From Verrucomicrobiaceae bacterium (GTDB lineage Bacteria > Verrucomicrobiota > Verrucomicrobiia > Verrucomicrobiales > Verrucomicrobiaceae): a stretch of 64,000 bases of DNA. Where the stretch lies: NCBI GenBank assembly GCA_016713245.1, contig JADJPM010000001.1, positions 1,612,001 through 1,676,000 of the forward strand, written 5' to 3'. Position 1 is the stretch's first letter; the number at the start of each line of letters is the position of its first letter. A program made the translations under genes and the position numbers. Under the pieces are notes generated by a model that did no database searches, was not told where the DNA came from, and saw only the letters and a list, made by a program, of their open reading frames with translations. Below, one piece after another: positions 1 to 7,849 of the stretch.

Positions 1-438
1 GTTGTGCTCCTTCATCTTTTCCAACTGCATCTTCCGGCGCAGTTCGGCCACCATGGTCACCACGATGTCCACGGCAGCCTCGGTGAAGGCCATCTGCTTG
101 GAGAAATCCACGCCGTCGAGCTTGCCGGCGCAGATTTCATAGCGCTCGGCGATCTTTTCGACGGTTTTGGGGATTTTGTAGAGGGCGATGGAGAGGGCCT
201 CCACGTCTTCGCGTTCCAGATCGGTGACGAAGGTTTTGCAGAGGGCCTCGTCGATCTCCTGGGTAATGGCCTTGTCTTTGCGGCGGGCATCCTTGAGGCT
301 CTCGAAGTCCTGTGTGCCGGCGGGCTTGGAAAGGAGGCTTTTCAGCAGGTGGACGCTGTTTTGCGCCTCTTTGGCGCTGCGTTCGAGGAGATCATAAAAG
401 ACGTCCGTTTTGCCAAAAAACTTTTGAAGGGAGATCAT
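1..438 (-). CDS. DUF47 / PhoU-like phosphate transport accessory protein (3' end cut by window)
   Basis: This reading frame on the minus strand starts at ATG 438 and runs off the left edge, so only the first 146 residues are visible (MISLQKFFGKTDVFYDLLER...). The sequence is all-helical with charged heptads, including an ERSAKEAQNSV segment, a second helix around KDKAITQEIDEAL and a third around KIPKTVEKIAERYE. This is the pattern of the DUF47/TIGR00153 PhoU-like family (full length about 210 residues). Members usually sit beside a Pit-type low-affinity phosphate transporter and are thought to regulate it in the cytoplasm. The Pit gene would be expected just left of this window, but that cannot be seen. 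Identification is from memory of the family, not from a search. Confidence 0.8.
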   Translation of the reverse strand, partial: MISLQKFFGKTDVFYDLLERSAKEAQNSVHLLKSLLSKPAGTQDFESLKDARRKDKAITQEIDEALCKTFVTDLEREDVEALSIALYKIPKTVEKIAERYEICAGKLDGVDFSKQMAFTEAAVDIVVTMVAELRRKMQLEKMKEHN

Positions 439-544
439 GGTCAGTAGGTGGGAGAATGAGCCTTCCGTGAGGAGGCGGGCCATTTAGAGCGGCTGGCCCT
501 CGCTCTGTCAAAGGCGGGAATGTGACATTCGCCGAAACAATTGG

Positions 545-560
545 GTGACGTTCGCGTCAC
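545..560. promoter_or_regulatory. Hairpin with TTCG tetraloop
   Basis: A perfect 6-bp stem (GTGACG / CGTCAC) closes a TTCG loop, which in RNA gives the very stable UUCG tetraloop. It lies between the divergent DUF47 gene and the PEP-CTERM remnant. No T-tract follows, so a classical intrinsic terminator is not supported. It may be a processing or terminator-like structure. Confidence 0.4.
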
Positions 561-588
561 GACCCGTTTGGTTGCCGTGGCGCAATAA

Positions 589-1104
589 GTGTTGCGTCAG
601 CCGCCTCCATCCACCCATCGCTCTCCCGCGCAGTCCGTTGATCGTCTCTTCTTGCAGCTCGGTGGTGCCACCACAACGCTCACCACCCTCGGCTATGATG
701 GCAGCACCTCCCTCGCCTCCTTCATCAGCGGACTTCCCCCAGGCACCGCAAATCAACCAGGCGCGGTCAACGGCAGCTTTGGCACGCTCGCCGACCACGA
801 CTACGTCAACGTCGGCGGCATGCTCACCCTCACCGGTGGCGGTCGCTTCGTCGTCAGCACCACCAATAGCGACACCCCAGTCTTTGGCGATCTTTTCAAT
901 CTGCTCGACTGGACGACGCTCAGCGCCGGCACCTGGAATATCGCCACGGATCTCCAGCTCCCCATGCTCTCTTCCGGGCAATTCTGGGACACCTCCCTTT
1001 TCAATAGCAGCGGCGTCATCATCGCCGTCCACGAGCCTTCGAGGGCCATGCTCGTGCTCCTCGGCCTGCTCGGTCTTTGTCTGCGACGACGTCGTCAGGC
1101 TTGA
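589..1104 (+). pseudogene. 3' remnant of a PEP-CTERM surface protein
   Basis: The frame is open from a weak GTG at 589, directly after an in-frame TAA, to the stop at 1104. From about residue 23 it reads as the C-terminal part of a secreted beta-rich passenger, with segments such as LGYDGSTSLASFISGLP and GDLFNLLDWTTL. It ends in a PEP-CTERM-like tail: a Pro-containing EPSRAM motif, one hydrophobic helix (LVLLGLLGLCL) and a terminal RRRR cluster. This is the anchor processed by exosortase in Verrucomicrobiota. There is no signal peptide and the N-terminal half is missing, so it is most likely a truncated remnant. A short expressed gene cannot be excluded. Confidence 0.6.
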
Positions 1105-1139
1105 AACAGGCCTCGTTCCGCCGCACCGATGCCTCCCAC

Positions 1140-2687
1140 ATGCCGGACATCGTCCTCGCCACGCTCAACGCGAAATACATCCACGCCTCCTTCGGGCTCC
1201 GCTACCTCATGGCGAACCTCGGAGAGCTGCGTGATCGCGCCTGCATGGCGGAGTTTGTCATCAATCAGCAGCCTCTGGAGATCGTCGAGGCCATTCTGGC
1301 GCATGAGCCGCGCCTCGTCGGCTTCGGCGTCTATATCTGGAATGTCGAGCAAACCACGGAGGTCGTCGCCTTGCTCAAACGCATCCGCCCCGAGCTGATC
1401 ATCATCCTCGGCGGGCCTGAGGTCTCCTATGAAACGGCCCAGCAAGTCATCACCGAGCTGGCGGATCACATCATCACCGGCGAGGCGGATCTCAAGTTCG
1501 CGGAAGTGTGCCGCAGCTTGCTGCGTGACACAGACACTCCTGTCTGTGCTGCCTCAGAGGGCAGACAGGAGTGTCTGCCTCACATCATCGCGGCCGAGTT
1601 GCCACCGCTCGCTCACATCGCCTCGCCCTACGAGCTCTACACCGACGAAGACCTCAAAAACCGCGTCATTTACGTCGAGGCCTCACGTGGATGCCCATTC
1701 ACCTGCGAGTTCTGCCTCTCCTCGCTCGACATCCCTGTCCGCGCCTTTCCCACGGAGGCATTTCTGGCCTCGATGGAGCGGCTGCTGGCTCGCGGGGCCA
1801 CGCAGTTCAAATTTGTGGATCGCACCTTCAATCTGCATCTGCCGACGAGTTCGGCCATTTTGCAGTTCTTCCTCGATCGCTGGCGCGAGGGGCTGTTTTT
1901 GCACTTCGAGATGGTGCCGGATCGCCTGCCCGAACAGCTTCGTGGCCTCATCCGGCAGTTCCCAGCCGGTGCGGTGCAGTTTGAAGTCGGTATCCAGACC
2001 TTTGATGACGCCACCTCGAAAAACATCAGCCGGAGACAGAACCTCGACCGCCTCGCGGACAACTTCCGCTTCCTGCGAGAAGAAACCGGCGTCCACATCC
2101 ACGCCGATCTCATCGTCGGCCTGCCCGGCGAGGGCATCGAGAGCTTCGGTCGCGGCTTTGACCGCCTCGTGCGCCTCGGACCGCAGGAAATTCAAATCGG
2201 CATCCTCAAGCGACTGCGCGGCACGCCCATCGTTCGACACGACGACGAGTATCACATGATCTACGCACCGCATCCGCCCTACGAGATCCTTTCGACGCGT
2301 GACATCCCCTTTGAGCAAATGCAGCGCATGCGCCGCTTCGCGCGGTATTGGGACATCGTCGCCAACAGCGGCCATTTCACCGGAACACTGAAGCTGATGT
2401 GGCAAAACGCCGAATCGCCCTTCGCCGAGTTCCTGCGCTTCAGCGACTGGCTGCACGCCAAACTCGGCCGCACCCATCAAATCGCCCTCCACGTGCTCGC
2501 CCAGACCCTTTTCGACTTTTTGGTCAATGAATCAGCGCTGGATCGCGATCTCGTCGCCACCACACTCGAAGCCGACTGGCACCGCACGCCGAGCCGTGAA
2601 GCACTCAATCTCCGAGGACATCATCTCGCCGCTCCGAAACTCGAAAAACGAGCCGCGAAACGTCAATCGAGGCATACCGCAGCCTGA
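1140..2687 (+). CDS. B12-binding domain radical SAM protein (DUF4080-type)
   Basis: The 515-residue protein starts at ATG 1140 (MPDIVLATLNAKYIHASFGLRYL). An N-terminal Rossmann-like cobalamin-binding-type domain (about 1-125) carries VGFGVYIWN and IILGGPEVS. The radical SAM core follows with the 4Fe-4S motif C185-PFT-C189-EF-C192, then a C-terminal DUF4080-like region. Related enzymes perform radical SAM chemistry, often methyl transfer, on unknown substrates. The linker between the two domains (about residues 131-146) is encoded by a palindromic repeat pair that has kept the frame open. The 3' end overlaps the convergent coaX gene by 25 bp. Substrate unknown. Confidence 0.85.
   Translation: MPDIVLATLNAKYIHASFGLRYLMANLGELRDRACMAEFVINQQPLEIVEAILAHEPRLVGFGVYIWNVEQTTEVVALLKRIRPELIIILGGPEVSYETAQQVITELADHIITGEADLKFAEVCRSLLRDTDTPVCAASEGRQECLPHIIAAELPPLAHIASPYELYTDEDLKNRVIYVEASRGCPFTCEFCLSSLDIPVRAFPTEAFLASMERLLARGATQFKFVDRTFNLHLPTSSAILQFFLDRWREGLFLHFEMVPDRLPEQLRGLIRQFPAGAVQFEVGIQTFDDATSKNISRRQNLDRLADNFRFLREETGVHIHADLIVGLPGEGIESFGRGFDRLVRLGPQEIQIGILKRLRGTPIVRHDDEYHMIYAPHPPYEILSTRDIPFEQMQRMRRFARYWDIVANSGHFTGTLKLMWQNAESPFAEFLRFSDWLHAKLGRTHQIALHVLAQTLFDFLVNESALDRDLVATTLEADWHRTPSREALNLRGHHLAAPKLEKRAAKRQSRHTAA
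1531..1577. repeat. In-frame REPIN-like inverted repeat pair inside a coding sequence
   Basis: Two 16-bp units (1531-1546 and 1562-1577) are exact reverse complements of each other, separated by 15 bp. Each unit is itself nearly palindromic (CAGACA...TGTCTG). The whole element lies in frame within the radical SAM gene and encodes an inter-domain linker. Confidence 0.85.
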
Positions 2688-3403
2688 TTCCCCACCAACC
2701 TCAGCCCATGCAGCGTGAGGTCTGAATCGACGGCGATGTCTTCCTCCATCCCGCTGATGATCCAGGCCGCATCACCGCCCGTGGCCACGATCTTCGGAGC
2801 CGCCAGTTCTTGGCGCAGCGCCTCCAAAATGCCCTTCACCATGCCGCGATAGCCGATGGCGGCACCCGCCAGAATGGCATCCTTCGTCGAGGTGCCGATG
2901 GCAGTTAGGGGTTCACTCAAATCGACTCGCGGCAGCAGGGCCGTGCGCTCATGGAGATAGTCCGTCATCAGCCGCAGCCCAGGAGCGATCACGCCGCCAA
3001 TGTAATGCTTGTCCTCGCTGAGGATGTCGAAGGTCACCGCCGTGCCAAAGTCGATCACGATGCCCGGCGCACCATGCATGTGCGCCAGCGCCACGGCATT
3101 CGCGAGGCGGTCCGGGCCGATGCTCTCCGGCTTCGGATAGCGAATGCCGATGCCCATCGGCGTGTCATGCCGCAGCACGGTCAAAGCATCTCCGAAGACC
3201 TCGCGAAAAGCCTCCACAGCCTTCGGCACCACACTGCACAGCACCACGCGGTCAAAGGACCAGCCAGCAGTCAGTTCACGCACCTTCTCGGGAGAAATCT
3301 CACGCGTCGCATGCTCGCGGCGGTCGAGGATGGCCTCGCGGTTGGCGAATCCAAATTTCGTGCGTCCATTGCCGACGTCGATGAGCAGTTGATGATCGTT
3401 CAC
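2663..3403 (-). CDS. coaX: Type III pantothenate kinase
   Basis: The 246-residue protein, read from GTG 3403 (VNDHQLLIDVGNGRTKFG), phosphorylates pantothenate in the first step of coenzyme A synthesis in the cytoplasm. The ASKHA-fold signatures of CoaX are present: DVGNGRTKF (phosphate-1), GPDRLANAVAL, the catalytic-region motif VIDFGTAVTFD, GGVIAPGL and the late ATGGDA. Length matches the family. GTG is chosen as start because the conserved phosphate-1 motif begins a few residues later and no ATG lies between. It converges on the radical SAM gene with a 25-bp overlap. Confidence 0.95.
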   Translation of the reverse strand: MNDHQLLIDVGNGRTKFGFANREAILDRREHATREISPEKVRELTAGWSFDRVVLCSVVPKAVEAFREVFGDALTVLRHDTPMGIGIRYPKPESIGPDRLANAVALAHMHGAPGIVIDFGTAVTFDILSEDKHYIGGVIAPGLRLMTDYLHERTALLPRVDLSEPLTAIGTSTKDAILAGAAIGYRGMVKGILEALRQELAAPKIVATGGDAAWIISGMEEDIAVDSDLTLHGLRLVGNQAAVCLD

Positions 3404-3444
3404 ACCGCCAGACTGCCGTTGAGTCGTCGTTTTGCAATCGCTCC

Positions 3445-4503
3445 TCACTTGAGAAGTTCCGCCACCGGGATGCGGAAGAATTTGTCCGTGCGCGACTGCT
3501 TCTTGTCTTCGCCACCGAGGCAATAGACATGCTCCCCCATCTTCACGAGGCCCACCATCGCCGCGTAAGGCAGCGGGATAGCCTTTCGATAGCTGTCCGC
3601 TTTCACGTCATAGATCACCGCCTCCGCCGTGAAGTCATCACGATACCCGCCAGCGATGTAGATGTGGCCGTCATCAAGCGTGACGGCGGTCAAACCCCGC
3701 GTCGGAGCCGCGAGCGAAGCCAGTTTCCGCCACACGTTCTTCTCAGGCGAGAAGGCATAGGCCTCCGCCGTGTTCACCGCCGCTTTGTTGACCTTATCGT
3801 AGTTCATCCCGCCAAACACGAACAACTCTTCCCCCACCATCTCTGAACCTGCGAGACCAAAAGGCTTGCCGGGGTAGTCGGCGAGTTGCTTGAACCCTGA
3901 TTTGCCGTTGTGTGACCAAGTTCTGCGGCACAGACCGAGTAGGTTCGATGGATCATTGGTGCCACCTGCAAAAACGAGCTGGTTGAAGTCGCGCACTCCA
4001 CCGCATGCTAGAACAAGCTCCGAAGGTGCTCCAAAGACACGCAAAGGGCGGCTGCCATCCGTGCCGCCAAAGTCCAAAACATGGCCTTTGCCACCTATGC
4101 TGATGCCGTAAGCCAGTGGCGATTTCAAATCCGGCAGAGCAGACCACTTTTGGGATGCGGGACTATATTGACGCACAAACTTCAACCAATTCTTTTCTCC
4201 CCCTGACCAGTTGGTGCCGCCCCTGACCTCGATTTTGCCATCCACAGTGGTGGCAACAAACCCTCCATTTGGCTCCGGCAGCGGTGGGAGCTGCTCCCAC
4301 TGCGCTTGAACGGGCCTCGCAGCGATTATCAGCGATGCGATCAGCATCAGCGCGAGAGCGTTTTGGACTGCTCCAGCCCTCTGGAGCTTTCCGAAGGCCG
4401 TGAGACGCTCGACAGCGCCGGAGGACCGGCGCACTCCAGGACGCTTGCGCGAGCCAGGCTCACGAAACAACCGTTTTGTCATCAGGATCAGTTGCTCGTT
4501 CAT
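3445..4503 (-). CDS. Secreted kelch-repeat protein
   Basis: The 352-residue frame starts at ATG 4503. After a hydrophobic export segment (ALMLIASLIIAARPVQA, then Q) come about five to six kelch blades of a beta-propeller, each with a GG pair and a trailing Trp (VRGGTNWSGG, DFGGTDGS, FAGGTNDPS, FGGMNYDKV, IAGGYRDD, CLGGEDKK). This resembles NanM/kelch-motif galactose-oxidase-like secreted proteins; the substrate is unknown. The first about 45 residues are odd. A dispersed palindromic repeat (about 4370-4455) has been inserted between MTKRLF and NALALMLIA, adding basic residues in frame. If translation instead begins at ATG 4347 the signal peptide would lack a basic n-region. Confidence 0.7.
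   Translation of the reverse strand: MNEQLILMTKRLFREPGSRKRPGVRRSSGAVERLTAFGKLQRAGAVQNALALMLIASLIIAARPVQAQWEQLPPLPEPNGGFVATTVDGKIEVRGGTNWSGGEKNWLKFVRQYSPASQKWSALPDLKSPLAYGISIGGKGHVLDFGGTDGSRPLRVFGAPSELVLACGGVRDFNQLVFAGGTNDPSNLLGLCRRTWSHNGKSGFKQLADYPGKPFGLAGSEMVGEELFVFGGMNYDKVNKAAVNTAEAYAFSPEKNVWRKLASLAAPTRGLTAVTLDDGHIYIAGGYRDDFTAEAVIYDVKADSYRKAIPLPYAAMVGLVKMGEHVYCLGGEDKKQSRTDKFFRIPVAELLK
4370..4455. repeat. Dispersed palindromic repeat (family I) within a signal-peptide coding region
   Basis: It contains a 7-bp hairpin (GCTCCAG/CTGGAGC, 4370-4387). It also contains a 35-bp segment (4411-4445) whose reverse complement matches 13953-13987 at about 32 of 35 positions. The insert lies in frame in the 5' part of the kelch gene. 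Confidence 0.75.
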
Positions 4504-5014
4504 AGTGGTCGGTGTGTTCGGATTTCCAGCCGGGCATCAAACGCACATCGCTTTCCCCGCTGAGTTCGCCGGGGGCGCTCGCAGGAGCGATGTTTTCTTG
4601 GCGACGCATCTCCCACCAGCATTGGCCACGGTGATTATGCTCGTGGTCGATGACGAAACCGGCTTGTTTCATGAGCGGGCCGATCCAGCCCATGCAGTGG
4701 TCGCAGTAGTCGCTGTATTGAAGAAGGCCGTTGCGGATCAAAAAGCCCTTCGAGGGGCATTCGTGCATGTCGATGCGGAAGACATCCTCCGTCACGGTGC
4801 GCTCATACACCGCGCCTTCATCAGCCAGCGTCGGCCCCCAATACTCCTGCATTCCCTCGAAGCCTTTCGCGCCGATCAACTCCGACGCGTGAAGCTGCGA
4901 ATCGCGATGAATGGCCTCGTCCCAGTAGGCTTTCACAAGCTCGTGACCGCCGAGACGGTTCAGCCACTCGAAAGTCCACTCGTAGTGCCCGCAGAAGTCG
5001 TAGCTGCCAATCAT
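4460..5014 (-). CDS. Cys/His-rich protein, second member of a coupled pair (ATC-hydrolase-like?)
   Basis: The 184-residue protein starts at ATG 5014 (MIGSYDFCGHYEWTFEWL). It has several potential metal-binding residues: DFCGHYE, MHECPSKGFL and the YCDHCMGW motif, followed by DHEHNHRGQCWW. The YC-x-HC arrangement and overall size recall the L-2-amino-thiazoline-4-carboxylate hydrolase-like family, but I cannot confirm this. It overlaps the upstream paralogue-like gene by 4 bp (ATGA at 5011-5014), so the two are translationally coupled and probably work as a heteromeric pair. Its end overlaps the N-terminus of the kelch gene by 44 bp. Cytoplasmic, with no signal peptide. Confidence 0.6.
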   Translation of the reverse strand: MIGSYDFCGHYEWTFEWLNRLGGHELVKAYWDEAIHRDSQLHASELIGAKGFEGMQEYWGPTLADEGAVYERTVTEDVFRIDMHECPSKGFLIRNGLLQYSDYCDHCMGWIGPLMKQAGFVIDHEHNHRGQCWWEMRRQENIAPASAPGELSGESDVRLMPGWKSEHTDHYERATDPDDKTVVS

Positions 5015-5514
5015 GATGCGGTGGCGATGTCCTCCAGGTTTTGCGGTTCCAAGGCGCCGTGACGTTTCACGAAGCGCTGCGTGCAGCTTCCATTGCCGCC
5101 GCACACACGCACCGCGAGGCCCGCAGGCTCCGCGATGGCCTCGCTGACAAAATAACAGTGCTGGCAGATCTCCGGCACGATCTCGCGACCATGCGCCCGC
5201 AGATGCGTGATGAGCGGACAGACCTTCACCTCCAGCGTCACCTCGTCCGGCAATTCACGCACCTCCACCTCCGCACCCGGCTCCGCGGCAAAAAAGGCCC
5301 GCCAATGCTCCGCCACTCCACCACTCCCACGCTCCCGCCACTGCTCCGACACCGGCCGGTAGTACTCGCGGCCGATGTCCTGCCAGTAACGCCGCAAGCC
5401 GTCCATGCCGTGGCGCTGCTTGATGAAGCGAAAGGTGGCGTTGGTGGCCAGATAGAAATCGGCGTGCCCCACCGGTTTGGTGTCGAGATAAGGCAGGGCG
5501 GAGTCAACGGGCAT
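5011..5514 (-). CDS. Cys-rich protein, first member of a coupled pair (ATC-hydrolase-like?)
   Basis: The 167-residue protein starts at ATG 5514 (MPVDSALPYLDTKPVGHADFYL). It shares a layout with the downstream gene: an N-terminal helical half (FRFIKQRHGMDGLRRYWQDIG), then CPLITHLRAHGREIVPEICQHCYF and a final GGNGSCTQRF. The ICQHC and CPL motifs correspond to YCDHC and CPSKG in the partner, so the two probably arose by duplication. The stop overlaps the next start (ATGA). A family resemblance to L-2-amino-thiazoline-4-carboxylic acid hydrolase is tentative. The promoter must lie in the 190-bp gap shared with the divergent symporter, which also holds a palindromic repeat. Confidence 0.6.
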   Translation of the reverse strand: MPVDSALPYLDTKPVGHADFYLATNATFRFIKQRHGMDGLRRYWQDIGREYYRPVSEQWRERGSGGVAEHWRAFFAAEPGAEVEVRELPDEVTLEVKVCPLITHLRAHGREIVPEICQHCYFVSEAIAEPAGLAVRVCGGNGSCTQRFVKRHGALEPQNLEDIATAS

Positions 5515-5553
5515 GGCGTGGAGTCGTCGCCAGCATGGCGGAACTTTCGATTT

Positions 5554-5619
5554 GTTTGTAGTTCGGGCTTTAGCCCGTTCAGGAGCGTCCAATCACGGCC
5601 TAAAGGCCGAACTACAAAC
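5554..5619. repeat. Palindromic repeat element (GTTTGTAGTTCGG family)
   Basis: The 13-bp outer arms at 5554-5566 and 5607-5619 are exact reverse complements. Inner arms (GGGCTTTAGCCC and GGCCTAAAGGCC) are themselves palindromic. It sits in the divergent intergenic region between the Cys-rich pair and the sodium symporter. Confidence 0.85.
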
Positions 5620-5704
5620 ATTTCCGGCGAAACCAGTGGCTCCGCGAGGAAACCACGAAATGAGGCATTGCCGCTGCGTTGGTGTCTCCCGTAGCCTCCT
5701 TCGC

Positions 5705-7180
5705 ATGACACACTTCTCCTGGCTCGATTACAGCATCTTCGGCGGGTATCTGGCCGCGTCGGTGGGCGTGGGCCTGCTCTCCGCCCGTGGCTCGAAATCG
5801 CTGAGCGACTACTTTCTCGCCGGCCGCGGCATGAGCAGCATCCTCGTGGCGATGTCGATCCTCGCGGCGCTGTTCTCCGGCATCAGCTACCTCGCCGGTC
5901 CGGCGGATGTGTACAAGAACGGCTTCGCCTTCGCCTACATCGTGCTGGCATTTTTCATCGCCACGCCCTTCACGACGCTCTGGATGCTGCCGAAGTTCTA
6001 TCAATCGCGCTACTTCACGGCCTACCAGTTCCTCGAAGAACGCTTCTCGCTGTCCACGCGATTGCTCGCGTCCGGTCTCTTTATCTTTCGCGTGGCCTTG
6101 TGGCTCGCGGCGGCCACTTACGCGCCCGCTTTGGCACTGGAAAAAGTCACCGGCCTGCCGCTGTGGCTCACGATCCTGGCCTCCGGCACGCTCACCACGC
6201 TCTACACCGCGCTCGGCGGCATGCGGGCCGTCATCTGGACAGATGTGATGCAGCTCATTGTGCTCTTTGGCGGCCAGCTCATGATTGTCGTCGTGGCATT
6301 GGGAAAAATCCCCGGCGGCCTCGGCGGCATGTGGGACACAGTCGTGGCCGATGGCCGCATGAATTTGAGCCTGTCCTTCAATCCCGCCGAACGTGTGAAC
6401 CTCGGCGCGATCCTCATCGCCGGTGCGTTTCTGCACCTCGTGCAAATGGCCACTGATCAAGTCAGCGTGCAGCGCTACCTCAGCGCCGGCAGTCTCAAGG
6501 AATCGCAACGCTCGCTGTGGATCAAGCTGTGGTTCGTCCTGCCGGTGCTGGTGCTCTTTTACGGCACTGGTCTGGTGCTATACGCCTTCTATAAGGTCCA
6601 CGGCGATCCTCTCGCGGCCGGTTTGATTCAAAAAGAAGACCAGATCCTGCCCTACTTCGTCGTCACGCAATTGCCCGCCGGTCTTCCCGGCCTGCTCATC
6701 GCCGCCATCTACGCCGCCAGCATGTCCACCATCAGCGCCGGGCTGAACTCGCTCGCCTCCGCCACGGTGATCGACTTCCAACAGCGCCTCTCCGGTGTCG
6801 CCGATGGCTCGGCTTCGACGAAGGTCAGCAATGCCCGCTGGATCACCGTCGGCTACGGCGTGCTCGTGATGGCACTCGCCTTTGCGGTGTCGGCCATGCC
6901 AGGCAATCTGGTCGAATCCGTGAACACCGTCATCGGCCTCATCGGCGGACCGCTGCTCGGATTGTTCTTCCTCGGCATGTTCACGCAACGAGCCACGACG
7001 CGTGGGGCGCTCACCGGCTGCTTCAGCGGCTTTGCGTTGCTGTTCGGCGTGTTCTTGTATCAAAGCGGCTGGTTCACGACGACGAAGCCGCCGCAGCTGG
7101 TCTCCTTCGTGTGGTTCAGCCTGCTGGGCTGCGCGGTCACGATGCTCGTCGGCCTCGCGACCTCGCGCCCGGCGAAATGA
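5705..7180 (+). CDS. Sodium:solute symporter (SSS family)
   Basis: The 491-residue integral membrane protein starts at ATG 5705 (MTHFSWLDYSIFGGYLAASVGVG). It has about 13 hydrophobic helices and SSS-family signatures: SLSDYFLAGRGMSS after helix 1, the broken helix SILAALFSGISYLAG, YTALGGMRAVIWTDVMQ, MATDQVSVQRYLSA, and AAIYAASMSTISAGLNSLAS, which contains the Na2-site serines. It imports an organic solute with Na+; the closest style is the sialic acid/monosaccharide/acetate branch, but substrate cannot be assigned. Upstream neighbours are divergent. The track extends further 5', but ATG 5705 follows the repeat and begins just before the first helix. Confidence 0.9.
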   Translation: MTHFSWLDYSIFGGYLAASVGVGLLSARGSKSLSDYFLAGRGMSSILVAMSILAALFSGISYLAGPADVYKNGFAFAYIVLAFFIATPFTTLWMLPKFYQSRYFTAYQFLEERFSLSTRLLASGLFIFRVALWLAAATYAPALALEKVTGLPLWLTILASGTLTTLYTALGGMRAVIWTDVMQLIVLFGGQLMIVVVALGKIPGGLGGMWDTVVADGRMNLSLSFNPAERVNLGAILIAGAFLHLVQMATDQVSVQRYLSAGSLKESQRSLWIKLWFVLPVLVLFYGTGLVLYAFYKVHGDPLAAGLIQKEDQILPYFVVTQLPAGLPGLLIAAIYAASMSTISAGLNSLASATVIDFQQRLSGVADGSASTKVSNARWITVGYGVLVMALAFAVSAMPGNLVESVNTVIGLIGGPLLGLFFLGMFTQRATTRGALTGCFSGFALLFGVFLYQSGWFTTTKPPQLVSFVWFSLLGCAVTMLVGLATSRPAK

Positions 7181-7186
7181 ATCACT

Positions 7187-7765
7187 TCACTTTTCCTTGG
7201 AAGCCGTTTCCACGGCCACGGTGGCATCGCTCAGGATGGCGGCGTGTTTTTCATAGCTCACCTTGGAACCCGTGAGCTGCGCCAGGTATTCGAGCGCCTC
7301 GGAGAGCGGCACATTGGAAAGCGAGAGCGTCAGCTTCTTGGTGCCGAGATCAGCGCCTTTGACGATGACGTTCGGGCTCACCTTGCCGTTGGAGGCATTC
7401 TTCGAGAGCACCCGCAGACCGGCGAGCGCCTCGGTGAGCGTGACCTCTTCCATCTCGATCTTCGGGATCGTCACCCCGGCGTAGTCGCGGCGCAGCGTGG
7501 AGGCTTCCGGCTTCGCGTGGGCTTTGATGTAGCGCAGCATGTTCTGCGTGTCCGGGTGGGCGGGATTGGCGGCGGCTACTTGAGTGAGAAAAACCTGCGC
7601 CGTGGCGAAATCGCCTTTGTGGAAGGCTTCGCGGCCTTTTTGATACAGCGCGTTGAGGTCATCGGCAGCGGTGAGGGAGCCGAGGGACACAAAAAAAGCG
7701 GCCATCAAGGTGACGGCCGCCGCGGGAGCATTCCAAGCATGAACAAAGGATGTTTTCATAGGCAT
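7187..7765 (-). CDS. Secreted TPR plus secretin/STN-like domain protein
   Basis: The 192-residue protein (start ATG 7765 or 7759, MPMKTSFV) has a signal peptide ending near SLTAADD. One TPR-like unit follows (ALYQKGREAFHKGDFATAQVFLTQVAAANPAHPDTQNML), then a small alpha/beta domain (TLTEALAGLRVL...KLTLSLSNVPLSEALEYLAQLTGSKVSYEKHAAIL). The latter is the repeated motif of secretin N-terminal/STN domains and of related verrucomicrobial proteins. It is probably a periplasmic adaptor or scaffold. No secretin pore gene is nearby. It ends 6 bp from the convergent symporter stop. Confidence 0.65.
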   Translation of the reverse strand: MPMKTSFVHAWNAPAAAVTLMAAFFVSLGSLTAADDLNALYQKGREAFHKGDFATAQVFLTQVAAANPAHPDTQNMLRYIKAHAKPEASTLRRDYAGVTIPKIEMEEVTLTEALAGLRVLSKNASNGKVSPNVIVKGADLGTKKLTLSLSNVPLSEALEYLAQLTGSKVSYEKHAAILSDATVAVETASKEK

Positions 7766-7849
7766 GGGGAGGTTGGTGAAGGGATTTCACCAAATTCGCG
7801 ATGAAGTGTCAATAGCCATGATCGGACTCCGGCTTTAAGATGCGCCGCC

